DNA of 64,000 nucleotides. Source: Ruminiclostridium hungatei (GTDB taxonomy: Bacteria > Bacillota > Clostridia > Acetivibrionales > DSM-1351). Positions 17,755 to 26,857 of this stretch are shown here, piece after piece. Where the stretch lies: positions 1 through 64,000 of the forward strand of contig NZ_MZGX01000025.1 of NCBI RefSeq assembly GCF_002051585.1, read 5' to 3'. Every line of letters begins with the position of its first letter. Positions within the stretch are counted from its first letter, which is position 1. Below the pieces are notes generated by a model. That model did no database searches and was not told the DNA's origin. It saw nothing but the letters and a program-made list of their open reading frames with translations. The position numbers and the translations under genes are program-made.

Positions 17755-18444
17755 ATGGAAAGACTGAAAATAAAAGAACTTCCCGTGGGGGACAGACCTT
17801 ATGAAAGGCTTGAGGCTGCCGGTGCGGAGCATTTATCCAATGCCGAGCTGCTGGCAGTTATAATTAAGACCGGAACAAAGTCATACACTGCTGTGGAATT
17901 AGCCCAGCAAGTATTGAGGCTGTCTCATGACGGACGGATATCGTCTTTAAATAACCTATCCATCCAGCAGCTTAAGAAGATAAAGGGAATAGGCAGGGTA
18001 AAGGCTATTCAGATAAAAGCTGCCCTGGAGCTTTCCAAAAGAGTTGCAACAAGTGATGGCGCAATCCGTCATACAATAAGAAATGCTAATGATGCAAATA
18101 ATCTCCTTATGGAAGAAATGAGATACCTGAGGAAGGAAGTATTTAAGACAATACTGTTGGACACCAAAAACCAGGTAATCAAAATCGTTGATATCTCCAT
18201 AGGAAGTCTTAATTCATCCATTGTTCATCCCAGAGAGGTTTTCAGTGAGGCAGTCAAGTGCGGAAGCAACAGTGTGATTTTTGTTCATAACCATCCCAGC
18301 GGTGACCCGGCCCCCAGCCCCGAGGATCTGCAAACCACACAGAGACTTGTGGAGGCGGGCAATATACTGGGGATAAAGGTATTGGACCATATAATAGTCG
18401 GGGACGGAAGATTCATCAGCTTTAAAGAAAGAGATTTTTTATAA
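17755..18444 (+). CDS. radC: RadC family protein (JAB/MPN+ metalloprotease fold)
   Basis: This 229-residue protein has an N-terminal helix-hairpin-helix region ([20 protein letters not shown]) and a C-terminal MPN+ domain with the JAMM motif. The motif consists of the Glu of [11 protein letters not shown] and [14 protein letters not shown] near residue 178. The family was named for DNA repair, but its true role is unsettled. The start follows GGAG at a seven-base distance; a closer in-frame ATG at 17743 overlaps that site. It lies between maf and mreB, as in many Firmicutes. Confidence 0.95.
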   Translation: MERLKIKELPVGDRPYERLEAAGAEHLSNAELLAVIIKTGTKSYTAVELAQQVLRLSHDGRISSLNNLSIQQLKKIKGIGRVKAIQIKAALELSKRVATSDGAIRHTIRNANDANNLLMEEMRYLRKEVFKTILLDTKNQVIKIVDISIGSLNSSIVHPREVFSEAVKCGSNSVIFVHNHPSGDPAPSPEDLQTTQRLVEAGNILGIKVLDHIIVGDGRFISFKERDFL

Positions 18445-18500
18445 TTTGTCATATATTATTTACAAAACAGCGTGAAGGGCACGCGGATAGGAGCTTAAAA

Positions 18501-19523
18501 ATGAGTTTGTTTGCAAAAGATATCGGAATAGATTTGGGAACAGCAAATACATTGGTGCACGTAAAGGGAAAGGGAATAGTTGTAAGAGAGCCTTCGGTTG
18601 TTGCTGTTAACATTAAAAATAACGAGGTTCTGGCAGTTGGTGAGGCGGCGAAGGAAATGATCGGCCGTACGCCTGGAAACATTGTGGCTATAAGACCTAT
18701 GAAGGACGGCGTTATTGCCGATTTTGACATAACGCAGAGCATGATTAAGTATTTTATAAGAAAGGCCATGTCAAATGGTGTTTTCAATAAGCCCAGAGTT
18801 GTCATATGCGTACCCTCAGGTGTAACCGAGGTGGAAAAGAGGGCTGTTGAAGATGCGACACTCCAGGCGGGAGCAAAGGAGGCCTATTTGATTGAAGAGC
18901 CCATGGCGGCGGCTATAGGTGCGGAATTGCCGGTTGAAGAGCCTTCAGGAAGCATGGTTGTGGACATTGGAGGTGGAACCAGCGAGGTTGCTGTTATTTC
19001 ACTGGGAGGAATAGTTACCAGCAAGTCCTTGAGAGTTGCCGGAGATGAACTTGACGAGGCCATAGTCCATTATATAAAAAAGGAATACAGCCTGATGATA
19101 GGCGAAAGATCTGCAGAAGAAATCAAAGTGACCATTGGAGGAGCTTTTCCAAAGACCAAGGAAGTAAAAATGAATATACGAGGAAGAGATTTGATAACAG
19201 GTCTCCCTAAGAATATAGAAATAACCTCTTCGGAAATAAATGAAGCTTTGAAAGAGCCTGTTAATTCCATAATAGATTCCATAAAATATACCCTTGAGAA
19301 GACACCTCCCGAGCTGGCAGCCGACATAATGGACAGAGGTATTATGCTCACAGGCGGCGGCGCGCTTTTGGATGGTCTGGATAAATTGATAATGCAGGAA
19401 ACCGGAATGCCCGTTTCCATAGCAGAGAGGCCTCTGGATTGTGTGGTATTGGGCACAGGCAAGGTGCTGGACGAGATAGAAACCCTTAAAAAGGTATTGC
19501 TTTCACCAAAAAGGTTGAGGTAA
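18501..19523 (+). CDS. mreB: Rod-shape determining protein MreB (actin homologue)
   Basis: The 340-residue cytoplasmic ATPase forms membrane-associated filaments that guide side-wall synthesis. Phosphate-binding loops of the actin fold are visible: [19 protein letters not shown] at the N terminus, [18 protein letters not shown] in the middle and [16 protein letters not shown] near the C terminus. It precedes mreC, mreD and PBP2, its partners in the elongasome. Confidence 0.97.
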   Translation: MSLFAKDIGIDLGTANTLVHVKGKGIVVREPSVVAVNIKNNEVLAVGEAAKEMIGRTPGNIVAIRPMKDGVIADFDITQSMIKYFIRKAMSNGVFNKPRVVICVPSGVTEVEKRAVEDATLQAGAKEAYLIEEPMAAAIGAELPVEEPSGSMVVDIGGGTSEVAVISLGGIVTSKSLRVAGDELDEAIVHYIKKEYSLMIGERSAEEIKVTIGGAFPKTKEVKMNIRGRDLITGLPKNIEITSSEINEALKEPVNSIIDSIKYTLEKTPPELAADIMDRGIMLTGGGALLDGLDKLIMQETGMPVSIAERPLDCVVLGTGKVLDEIETLKKVLLSPKRLR

Positions 19524-19561
19524 TCTTGTGAAAGTATAGGGGGTAGAGAGGGGAATATTCC

Positions 19562-20422
19562 TTGAAGTATTTTAAAAGCAGGGCGTTAATAATATTGATA
19601 ATAACCTTATTGCTCATAGTGACCATCGGTCTTACCATGAATCCCTTAAGCAGTGTCAACTGGCTGGGGAACCTGATTTCCGTCCCATTTACTTCTGTTG
19701 AAAAGGTATTTACCTATGCAGGTCAGGAGATAAAAGCCGGGGTGGGTCTTTTCAGCGATGTTGAAGTCCTGAGGGCCGAGAATAAGACTTTAAAAGAGAC
19801 AATTGATAAATTGACCAATGAGAGAACCGAATACCAGAGGCTTAAAACCGAAAATGAAGATCTTAAGAATGTTCTCAAGCTGGGAGAACAGCTTGAAGAG
19901 GTGGAAATGCTGGGGGCAAATGTAATTGCCAAGGATTCGGGAAACCTGTTCAACATCTTCCTTGTAGATAAGGGTTCAGCAAACGGGGTTTCCTATAATA
20001 TGCCGGTAATTACCAGCAAGGGGCTGGTGGGAAAGGTGTCCTCTTCTCAGCCTTTCTCCTCAAAGATAATCAGTATTATAGAAGATGGCAGTGCCGTAAG
20101 CGCCATTGTTTCAAAAAGCAGGGATCTGGTGGTGGTAAAGGGTGATCTGAAGCTGGGGAAGGAAGGCCTTTGCAAGCTGGTATACATCCCCAACGATTTG
20201 GATCTTGCCCAGGGAGATATAATTGAAACCTCAGGCCTGGGTGGGATTTATCCCAAGGGTATTATCATAGGAACGGTAAAGGAAGTCAGAACAGGTGAAA
20301 GTGATCTGGACAGATATGCTATCATACAGCCCTCTGTGGATTTAAGACGGCTGAGCCAGGTAGTGATTTTGAAAAGGGATATGCCGGACACATCTTCAGA
20401 AATGGAGATCACTGATAAATGA
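19562..20422 (+). CDS. mreC: Rod-shape determining protein MreC
   Basis: The 286-residue bitopic protein has a membrane segment at about 7-25 (RALIILIITLLLIVTIGL), a coiled coil (about 62-108, ENKTLKETIDKLTNERTEYQ) and an extracytoplasmic beta domain (VIAKDSGNLFNIFLVDKG, then TSGLGGIYPKGIIIGTV). It couples MreB to the wall-synthesis enzymes. The start is a TTG preceded by a GAGAGGGGA site. Its 3' end overlaps mreD by four bases (ATGA), implying translational coupling. Confidence 0.95.
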   Translation: MKYFKSRALIILIITLLLIVTIGLTMNPLSSVNWLGNLISVPFTSVEKVFTYAGQEIKAGVGLFSDVEVLRAENKTLKETIDKLTNERTEYQRLKTENEDLKNVLKLGEQLEEVEMLGANVIAKDSGNLFNIFLVDKGSANGVSYNMPVITSKGLVGKVSSSQPFSSKIISIIEDGSAVSAIVSKSRDLVVVKGDLKLGKEGLCKLVYIPNDLDLAQGDIIETSGLGGIYPKGIIIGTVKEVRTGESDLDRYAIIQPSVDLRRLSQVVILKRDMPDTSSEMEITDK

Positions 20423-20931
20423 GAGGCAGAATAATCATTTATACCATATTGATATTCATATTTGTCACTGTTCAGGTTACGTTTCTTAATTTTACGGATG
20501 TATTTGGCGTCAAGCCTAACCTGATAATAATCCTGATAGTAAGTGTGGCACTTCTGGAAGGCAGGAACCACGGCGGAATAGTAGGTTTCTTTGCAGGTAT
20601 CTGCATGGATTCCGTAGTGGGTATTGCACTTGGCTATCAAGCCTTGCTTGGAATGCTGCTGGGTATTTTGCTGGGCAATATAAACAGGCGGTTTTTTAAG
20701 GAAAATATTTTTGTAATGGTCACCTGTACCTTCATATCTACAATAATATTTGAATCGGCTGTTATTATGCTGTCATACGGTTTGGGCCTGAGAATCAACT
20801 ACATAGACACCCTGCGGACCACAATTTTAACTGAAGCCGCGGTAAACAGCGTACTCGGTGCAGTCATATTTTTCATACTTATAAGAATCAACAGGAAACT
20901 TGTGGGCATGGACGCTAAAAACAGATATTAA
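20419..20931 (+). CDS. mreD: Rod-shape determining protein MreD
   Basis: This polytopic membrane protein of 170 residues has five or six hydrophobic segments, starting MRGRIIIYTILIFIFVTVQV. The FGVKPNLIIILIVSVALLEG and GGIVGFFAGICMDSV segments are typical of MreD. It is the third component of the shape complex and overlaps mreC by ATGA. Confidence 0.93.
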   Translation: MRGRIIIYTILIFIFVTVQVTFLNFTDVFGVKPNLIIILIVSVALLEGRNHGGIVGFFAGICMDSVVGIALGYQALLGMLLGILLGNINRRFFKENIFVMVTCTFISTIIFESAVIMLSYGLGLRINYIDTLRTTILTEAAVNSVLGAVIFFILIRINRKLVGMDAKNRY

Positions 20932-20978
20932 GAAGGATATTTTATAGAAGTGGGACATTAATGAGTGGTGGTTGAAGA

Positions 20979-23087
20979 ATGAAGAATTTTTTTAAAGACA
21001 GGCATACAATCGTCAGTATTATACTGATTTTGGTTTTTTCAGTAATTGTATATCAATTGGCAAATTTACAGCTTGTGCAGGGCGAGAATTATTACACACA
21101 ATCCCAGGTGTTAAATCTGAGATCCCGTACCATCCTTGCCGAAAGGGGCAATGTACTTGACCGGTACGGAGTGCCCATAGCTGTGAATTCCACAAGCTAC
21201 TGCCTCATGCTGGTAGATACGGGCAAGCCTTCCGAAGAGCTTAATGCCATGATGTATAAGCTCATTAAAATATTTGAGAAGAACGGTGAGAAGTACAGCA
21301 ATACCTTTTCCAAATATCTAAGCGGGGATGCGGTAAAATTCGGCACTCTGCTTGAAAACAGCAAGGACAGGATAAAGGTGCTGAAAAATGCCACAGGCTA
21401 CAAATTTTCAGGTCTGGATCAGGACTCGGCTCCCCTGGAGTTTTATGAATATTTCAGGGACACTGTTTTTAAAATCGATACGGAAAAATACAAGGAGCCT
21501 GATATTTATAAGATTATGACGCTGAGGTTTGAAGTGCTGGGCTTCAATCCCATTATTGCCGAAGACATAGGCACTGACACTGTTGCTGAAGTAGAGGAAA
21601 GAACCGATGAGTTTCCGGGAGCTATTGTAGATATAGTGCCCAGCAGAAAGTATGTGGATGCCCAGGATGCCGCTCAGGTAATCGGCTATGTCAGAACCAT
21701 CAGTGAGGATGAATTGGCTAAAAGATCCGACCAGGGCTATAAAATTGATGATATTATAGGAAAATCCGGCATTGAACGCACCGCAGAAGGTTATCTGAGA
21801 GGAACAAACGGATACAGGAGAATTCAGATTGATGACAGCGGAAAAATAAAAACCATCAGCGAAGAGGCTGTAAAACCAGGCAGTGATGTGGTTCTGACCA
21901 TTGATATGAGACTTCAGAAGGCTGCAATGGAATCCCTTGAAAAGAATATACAAATAATCAGGCAGAAACCGCATTCGAAGAATTTTAAGGATGCATATGC
22001 TGGAGCGGCTGTAGTGCTTGATGTTAACACGGGGGAAGTTCTTGCACTTGCCAGTTATCCAAGCTATGACCCTTCCATATTCCTGGCCGGTCCGGAAGAT
22101 GTGGAGGCGCAAAAAGCCATAGACAAGTTAAATAATCCCAACAATACGACTTCATCGGAATATAACAGGGCAATTGCAGGAACGTATACCCCGGGTTCCA
22201 CCTTTAAGCCTTTGGTAGGTATTGCCGCTTTGGAAGAGAAGAAGATGGATCCTTACACAAAGGTATTTGACGCTGGTTATAAGATTTACGATAATATGAT
22301 GCTCAGCTCCATTGAATATAATGTGTATAAAACCGGTTTGGGCTGGGTCAACATGATTCAGGCCATTCAGAAGTCCTCCAATCCGTATTTTTATGAGTTG
22401 GGCGTTAAGACTGGTATTGATAATATTGTAAAGTGGGCTAAGCTGTTCGGACTGGGAAGGAAGACAGGAATTGATCTGCTGGGTGAAGAAGCAGGTATTG
22501 TTTCCTCAAAAGAATATAAGGCAAAAATCAACCCATATAACTGGGGAAAGGCTGATACTGCACAATCTTCAATCGGACAGCTTTATAACAGCTTTACGCC
22601 CATACAATTGGCCAACTATGCCGCTACCATTGCAAACGGAGGTAAGCACTTTAAGCCCCACATAATTAAAAGGGTGGTTAAATATGACGGGTCCATTGTT
22701 ACTGAGACAAAACCGGAATATGAAATATTACCCGTTAAAAAGGAAAATATGAAGATCATACAGGAAGGCATGATAGCTGTTGCAAATAACGAGGATGGCG
22801 GAACTGCGGCAAATGCATTCAAGGGGCTTCTGCCTATAAAGGTGGCCGGCAAGACCGGTACTGCCGAGACAGGACGGGAATCGGAGCATTCCTCAAACGC
22901 GCTGTTTATATGCTATGCTCCCGCAGACAAACCGCAGATTGCTGTAGCAGTGGTAGTTGAAAGAGGTATACTGGGCTCGTATACGGCGCCTATAGCCTAT
23001 GATATTTTAAAGGCGTATTTCGACAATAACGGGTCAGGTACTCAAGACTTTACTGCAAAAATGGATATTGTTGAGTTAACTAAATAA
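20979..23087 (+). CDS. mrdA: Penicillin-binding protein 2 (class B transpeptidase of the elongasome)
   Basis: The 702-residue protein has an N-terminal membrane anchor (about 11-30, IVSIILILVFSVIVYQLANL), a PBP dimerisation/pedestal domain (RSRTILAERGNVLDRYGVPI) and a transpeptidase domain. The three active-site motifs are visible: STFK in TPGSTFKPLVG (about 406), SSN (about 467) and KTG in AGKTGTAETG (about 625). It cross-links side-wall peptidoglycan outside the membrane. It directly follows mreBCD, the usual partners. Confidence 0.95.
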   Translation: MKNFFKDRHTIVSIILILVFSVIVYQLANLQLVQGENYYTQSQVLNLRSRTILAERGNVLDRYGVPIAVNSTSYCLMLVDTGKPSEELNAMMYKLIKIFEKNGEKYSNTFSKYLSGDAVKFGTLLENSKDRIKVLKNATGYKFSGLDQDSAPLEFYEYFRDTVFKIDTEKYKEPDIYKIMTLRFEVLGFNPIIAEDIGTDTVAEVEERTDEFPGAIVDIVPSRKYVDAQDAAQVIGYVRTISEDELAKRSDQGYKIDDIIGKSGIERTAEGYLRGTNGYRRIQIDDSGKIKTISEEAVKPGSDVVLTIDMRLQKAAMESLEKNIQIIRQKPHSKNFKDAYAGAAVVLDVNTGEVLALASYPSYDPSIFLAGPEDVEAQKAIDKLNNPNNTTSSEYNRAIAGTYTPGSTFKPLVGIAALEEKKMDPYTKVFDAGYKIYDNMMLSSIEYNVYKTGLGWVNMIQAIQKSSNPYFYELGVKTGIDNIVKWAKLFGLGRKTGIDLLGEEAGIVSSKEYKAKINPYNWGKADTAQSSIGQLYNSFTPIQLANYAATIANGGKHFKPHIIKRVVKYDGSIVTETKPEYEILPVKKENMKIIQEGMIAVANNEDGGTAANAFKGLLPIKVAGKTGTAETGRESEHSSNALFICYAPADKPQIAVAVVVERGILGSYTAPIAYDILKAYFDNNGSGTQDFTAKMDIVELTK

Positions 23088-23152
23088 ATATTTATTTTTA
23101 CTATATTTACTTGTGTGAGGAACTTTTTTCACACAGATGGGAGACAAAAAAT

Positions 23153-23836
23153 ATGACTGAGCAAACAGTAACTTTCAAGGGAACGGTTAACGGCCTGACT
23201 ATTATAATAAAGCCTGACACCGGTTTTGATGAAGTTGTTGACAGCATGCGAATGAAGATAGAAAGCGCCGGCAAATTTTTTCGTGGTGCAAAGCTTGCGG
23301 TGAGATACAGAGGACGGGTTCTGAGTCAGACTGAAAGGGATGAACTGCTGGAACTGTTGAAAAAAGAGAGCGGTGCCACTATATTGTCCTTTGAGGAGGA
23401 AGTGGCGGAAGCAAGCAGCACTAACAGTCAGAAGAGTACCGCAGCCACTGCGGAGAGAAATAATCAGATCAAAAAATACATGTTCTTCAAAGGTATAGAA
23501 GAGGGAAAAACCAAGTTTTACCGTGGCACAGTGAGGTCGGGGCAGCTTATAACCTTTGACGGGAACCTTGTTATCCTTGGTGATGTAAACCCGGGGGCAG
23601 TTATAGAAGCCACAGGAAATGTTGTTGTCATGGGGCTGCTCAGAGGGGTTGTGCATGCCGGCAGTGATGGAAATAAAGAGGCAATAGTTGCTGCACTGGG
23701 ACTTAATCCCACACAGTTGAGGATTGCAGATATCATAACAAGACCTCCTGATGAAAAAGGAGCAGGACAGGTTCCGGAGCTGGCTTATGTCAGGGGAGAC
23801 ATGCTGTATGTGGAGCGGTTTTTGCCAGCTCGCTGA
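23153..23836 (+). CDS. minC: Septum site-determining protein MinC
   Basis: The 227-residue protein inhibits FtsZ assembly away from midcell. The N-terminal domain (about 1-85) ends in a Ser/Thr-rich linker (about 95-120). The C-terminal beta-helix dimerisation domain (FYRGTVRSGQLITFDGNLVI, GDVNPGAVIEATGNVVVMG, LRGVVHAGSDGN) is unmistakable. GGGAGA precedes the ATG at 23153; a longer frame from 23111 lacks a ribosome site. Confidence 0.95.
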   Translation: MTEQTVTFKGTVNGLTIIIKPDTGFDEVVDSMRMKIESAGKFFRGAKLAVRYRGRVLSQTERDELLELLKKESGATILSFEEEVAEASSTNSQKSTAATAERNNQIKKYMFFKGIEEGKTKFYRGTVRSGQLITFDGNLVILGDVNPGAVIEATGNVVVMGLLRGVVHAGSDGNKEAIVAALGLNPTQLRIADIITRPPDEKGAGQVPELAYVRGDMLYVERFLPAR

Positions 23837-23893
23837 CAGGAATTAACAGGCATTTCAAAAGCTCTGACAGGTGGAGAAATGGCGGCAATTCGA

Positions 23894-23922
23894 TTGACAA
23901 AACAGTAAAAGATATATATAGT
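23894..23922 (+). promoter_or_regulatory. Candidate internal sigma-A promoter for minD-minE
   Basis: TTGACA (23894-23899) and TATAGT (23917-23922) are separated by exactly 17 bases in the 160-bp minC-minD gap. This would let minDE (and mgsA-like) be transcribed apart from the mre block. Confidence 0.7.
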
Positions 23923-23998
23923 TTAATGTGTATATCTTTATACTAACAATAAATTTTTGCAAAACATTTTTCTTGGACAAGAATTGGAGGCAAGCTGT

Positions 23999-24799
23999 AT
24001 GGGCGAGGTAATTGTAATTACATCTGGGAAAGGCGGCGTTGGGAAAACCACAACAACAGCCAATATTGGTACAGGTCTGGCGCTGGCAGGTCAGAAGGTT
24101 GTACTGATCGACACTGATATAGGACTTCGGAATCTCGACGTTGTTATGGGCCTGGAAAACAGAATAGTATACGATCTTGTTGATGTTGTAGAAGGTGTGT
24201 GCCGTGTAAAGCAGGCATTGATCAAGGATAAAAGGTACGAGGGGCTATTTCTTCTTCCCGCAGCCCAGACAAGGGATAAGTCGGCAGTAACTCCAGAGCA
24301 GATGATAAATCTGGTAAATGAATTAAAAGCAGAATTTGATTACATAATAATTGATTGCCCGGCAGGTATAGAACAGGGCTTCAAAAATGCCATAGCAGGC
24401 GCCGGCAGAGCAATTGTTGTCACTACTCCCGAGGTTTCGGCGGTAAGAGATGCAGACCGTATAGTAGGGCTTCTGGAAGCAAATGAACTGAGAAATCCCC
24501 AACTCCTGATAAACAGGGTAAGGGTGGACATGGTCAAACGCGGAGATATGATGAGTATTGAAGATATAATAGATATACTGGCTATAGACCTCATAGGAGT
24601 TGTTCCTGATGATGAAAAAATAGTTATATCAACAAACAGAGGAGAGCCTGCTGTAAATGATGACAAATCCCTGGCAGGACAAGCCTACAGAAATGTTACA
24701 AGAAGAATTCAGGGAGAAGAGGTTCCCATACTCAATCTTGAGACAGATGACGGATTTTTCAATAAATTTAAAAAAATGTTGGGTTTTAAGACTACATAA
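23999..24799 (+). CDS. minD: Septum site-determining ATPase MinD
   Basis: This 266-residue protein has the deviant Walker A motif SGKGGVGKTTTTANIG at residues 8-23, the switch region IDTDIGLRNLDVVMGLENR and IIDCPAGIEQGF. The C-terminal amphipathic helix FFNKFKKMLGFKT serves for membrane binding. It recruits MinC and is driven by MinE. The start follows TTGGAGG; an in-frame upstream extension from 23957 lacks a ribosome site and would precede the normal MinD N terminus. Confidence 0.97.
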   Translation: MGEVIVITSGKGGVGKTTTTANIGTGLALAGQKVVLIDTDIGLRNLDVVMGLENRIVYDLVDVVEGVCRVKQALIKDKRYEGLFLLPAAQTRDKSAVTPEQMINLVNELKAEFDYIIIDCPAGIEQGFKNAIAGAGRAIVVTTPEVSAVRDADRIVGLLEANELRNPQLLINRVRVDMVKRGDMMSIEDIIDILAIDLIGVVPDDEKIVISTNRGEPAVNDDKSLAGQAYRNVTRRIQGEEVPILNLETDDGFFNKFKKMLGFKTT

Positions 24800-24812
24800 G
24801 GAGGAATAGGGT

Positions 24813-25097
24813 ATGCTGATTGATTTTTCAAAGATCTTTGGCAGATCTAAGCCATCGAAGGATGTGGCCAAGGAAAGATTGCAGTTGGTGTTGATACATG
24901 ATAGGGCCAATGTTTCTCCTGAGTTTCTGGAAATGGTAAAGGGAGAGATTATAAAGGTCATACAGCATTATATGGAAATTGATGAAAGTGCACTTGATAT
25001 CCAGCTTACCAGAACGAAAAGCGACGAGAGCGACAGAATAGTTCCAGCATTAGTAGCGAATATACCTATTAAAAATGTAAAAAATGCAGGTAAATAA
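24813..25097 (+). CDS. minE: Cell division topological specificity factor MinE
   Basis: The 94-residue protein has an N-terminal membrane/MinD-binding segment (MLIDFSKIFGRSKPSKDVAK) and the conserved AKERLQLVLIHDRANVSP core, followed by the topological-specificity domain. It stimulates MinD ATPase and sets the Min pattern. Presence of MinE together with MinCD is typical of clostridia, whereas Bacillus uses DivIVA. It follows minD by 13 bp with a strong AAGGAGGA site. Confidence 0.96.
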   Translation: MLIDFSKIFGRSKPSKDVAKERLQLVLIHDRANVSPEFLEMVKGEIIKVIQHYMEIDESALDIQLTRTKSDESDRIVPALVANIPIKNVKNAGK

Positions 25098-25122
25098 ATT
25101 TAAAGGTATGTGATTTTTAACC

Positions 25123-25509
25123 ATGAATATTGCATTTATAGCTCATGATAATAAAAAAGAATTAATGTCCAGTTTTTGTATTGCCTATAAGAATATTTTG
25201 CAGGGACATCATCTTATTGCAACCCGTTCCACAGGTATTGTTATAAACAAGGCTACAGGACTGAATATTAATCTGCTGGCTTATGGGAGCCTTGGAGCTC
25301 AACAGCTTGGAGCAAGAATTGCATGTGATGAAATAGATTTGCTGATATATTTCAGAGATCCCAATAAAGAGAACGACACAGACACATTCCTGCTGTTCAA
25401 GCACTGTGATGCCAACAACATACCTTACGCTACCAATATCGCCACTGCGGAAGTTCTTGTAAAAGGTCTGGAGCGTGAAGACCTTGCATGGAGAGATTTG
25501 CTGCGGTAA
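25123..25509 (+). CDS. mgsA: Methylglyoxal synthase homologue lacking the catalytic aspartate
   Basis: The 128-residue MGS-like protein begins MNIAFIAHDNKKELM, keeps STGIVINKATGLNINLLAYG and ends NNIPYATNIATAEVLVKGLE, all characteristic of MgsA, which turns dihydroxyacetone phosphate into methylglyoxal. The segment that normally reads GPLGGDQQ is GSLGAQQ here, so the position of the catalytic Asp (71 in E. coli numbering, from memory) is Ala59. The active-site His that precedes the second conserved acidic residue is Asn84, and the intervening loop is about two residues shorter. Asp79 and Asp87 are kept. It may therefore be inactive, have a different reaction, or bind phosphate as a sensor. 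It closes the min cluster and is followed by a terminator. Confidence 0.8.
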   Translation: MNIAFIAHDNKKELMSSFCIAYKNILQGHHLIATRSTGIVINKATGLNINLLAYGSLGAQQLGARIACDEIDLLIYFRDPNKENDTDTFLLFKHCDANNIPYATNIATAEVLVKGLEREDLAWRDLLR

Positions 25510-25550
25510 ACAAATAAAAACATACATGCTGCACATGGCTGTAATTATCA

Positions 25551-25577
25551 GGCCCGGGTAAATTCCCGGGCTTTTTT
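25551..25577 (+). terminator. Intrinsic terminator ending the min cluster
   Basis: GCCCGGG (25552-25558) and CCCGGGC form a 7-bp GC stem around a short AT loop, followed by six T's. Confidence 0.93.
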
Positions 25578-25707
25578 ATGCAGTTATACGGGTACTTCAC
25601 GTCAGATTGTGAGCCTGTTAGCCGTATTGTCCTGTAATATTTTATCCGGCAGCAAAATATAATTTAATAAAGCATGTCAAATAGGACAAGAATGCAGGTG
25701 ATAAAGT

Positions 25708-26691
25708 ATGGATGAAATGATTGTAAGGCCTAAGTATTCACGGCAGACAAGTACTCCAAGAAACAGGAAAAGATCAAATGAAACTGAAATGATGTCTACT
25801 TTTTTTGCGGTAAAAATGCTTGCGGTAGTGGTGTTCCTGTCTGTATATGCCCTATGCAAGGCAGCAGATACGCCTGCAACCAGCTATTTTGTTTCCCGGG
25901 TAAAGGTAATAACAACACAAAATTTTGATGCCGGAAAATATCTGACGGGTGCGGCAACAGCACTGGGAGTCAGGCTGCCCGAAAGAAATTCCTCCGGGTT
26001 GACCGGTTCGGCAGGACAGCTACCCGATACAGATGCCCAAACCGGGGATGCCGCAGGGGGACTGGCTCAAACGGTACAGGGCGGCGGACAGGGCAGCTTG
26101 GACAAGGCAGCAAATGAGGGCCGCATTGAAAATAAGGCTGCCGGTCTGAAGGGGGAGCCTGTCAGCGGTGAGGGTGAGAACAGTTCAGACTTAAGCTCGG
26201 GGTTTTCTACCGGCAGCAGTTCCATAGACGATACCCTGAAGGCAATAACGGAGGTTCCTGTTTTGGAAGAAAGCCAGATAAAGGCAATTGCAGACAAGTA
26301 TTCCTTCGTAACTCCCATAAAGGGTGAAATTGAATCACCCTTTGGCATAAGAACCGACCCTTTGAGCGGGAAAACCGCTTTCCACAGTGGTATTGACATA
26401 AGAGCCAATATGGGCACCTCCATCAAGGCCGCCCTTGACGGGGAGGTGACGGAAGTGGGCTCCAGCCCCGAATATGATAATTATGTAAAAGTGAAGCACA
26501 ATGACGGGTTGTATACGGTATATGCCCATTGTTCAATTCTTGTGGCACAAAAAGGACAAAAGGTCAAGCAGGGAGATGTGGTTGCAAAGGTGGGGGACAC
26601 CGAAGGTCTGTCCGGAGCACTGCACTTTGAGATATGGAAGGATGACAAGGCTGTGGATCCTGAAAAACTGCTTAACCTGTTGAATCAGTGA
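25708..26691 (+). CDS. spoIVFA: SpoIVFA-like membrane protein with M23/LytM domain
   Basis: This 327-residue protein has a basic cytoplasmic N terminus, one membrane segment (about 32-50, FFAVKMLAVVVFLSVYALC), a Gly/Ser/Ala-rich linker (about 90-170) and a C-terminal LytM/M23 domain (about 195-322). The H-x3-D zinc motif is present in FHSGIDIRANMGTS. The HxH motif, however, reads GALHFEIW instead of HLHFEI, so its first His is Ala and endopeptidase activity is doubtful. In B. subtilis the SpoIVFA regulator of SpoIVFB carries a degenerate LytM domain and lies after minCD, as here. The adjacent M50 protease gene supports the assignment. A plain wall peptidase is the alternative. Confidence 0.7.
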   Translation: MDEMIVRPKYSRQTSTPRNRKRSNETEMMSTFFAVKMLAVVVFLSVYALCKAADTPATSYFVSRVKVITTQNFDAGKYLTGAATALGVRLPERNSSGLTGSAGQLPDTDAQTGDAAGGLAQTVQGGGQGSLDKAANEGRIENKAAGLKGEPVSGEGENSSDLSSGFSTGSSSIDDTLKAITEVPVLEESQIKAIADKYSFVTPIKGEIESPFGIRTDPLSGKTAFHSGIDIRANMGTSIKAALDGEVTEVGSSPEYDNYVKVKHNDGLYTVYAHCSILVAQKGQKVKQGDVVAKVGDTEGLSGALHFEIWKDDKAVDPEKLLNLLNQ

Positions 26692-26857
26692 CAAACAGCC
26701 AGACTGGTACAATAGGTCAAATTAACCTGTAGTGCTGGTTAGATAAAGTCTTTAAGAGACAAGTTTGCAAGTTCCGGGAGTGAGTAGTATTTTTCTGACT
26801 GTTACCACATTTTTAATTAGCACAATAGGTTAAATAGTAAATTTTTCAGGTGAGGTT

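Noticed and set aside
26709-26835. Direct repeat ACAATAGGT[C/T]AAAT before spoIVFB as a mobile-element or sigma-factor signal
   Set aside because: There are only two imperfect copies, and the spacing and sequence match no known sporulation promoter. Recorded in the gene entry without further claim.
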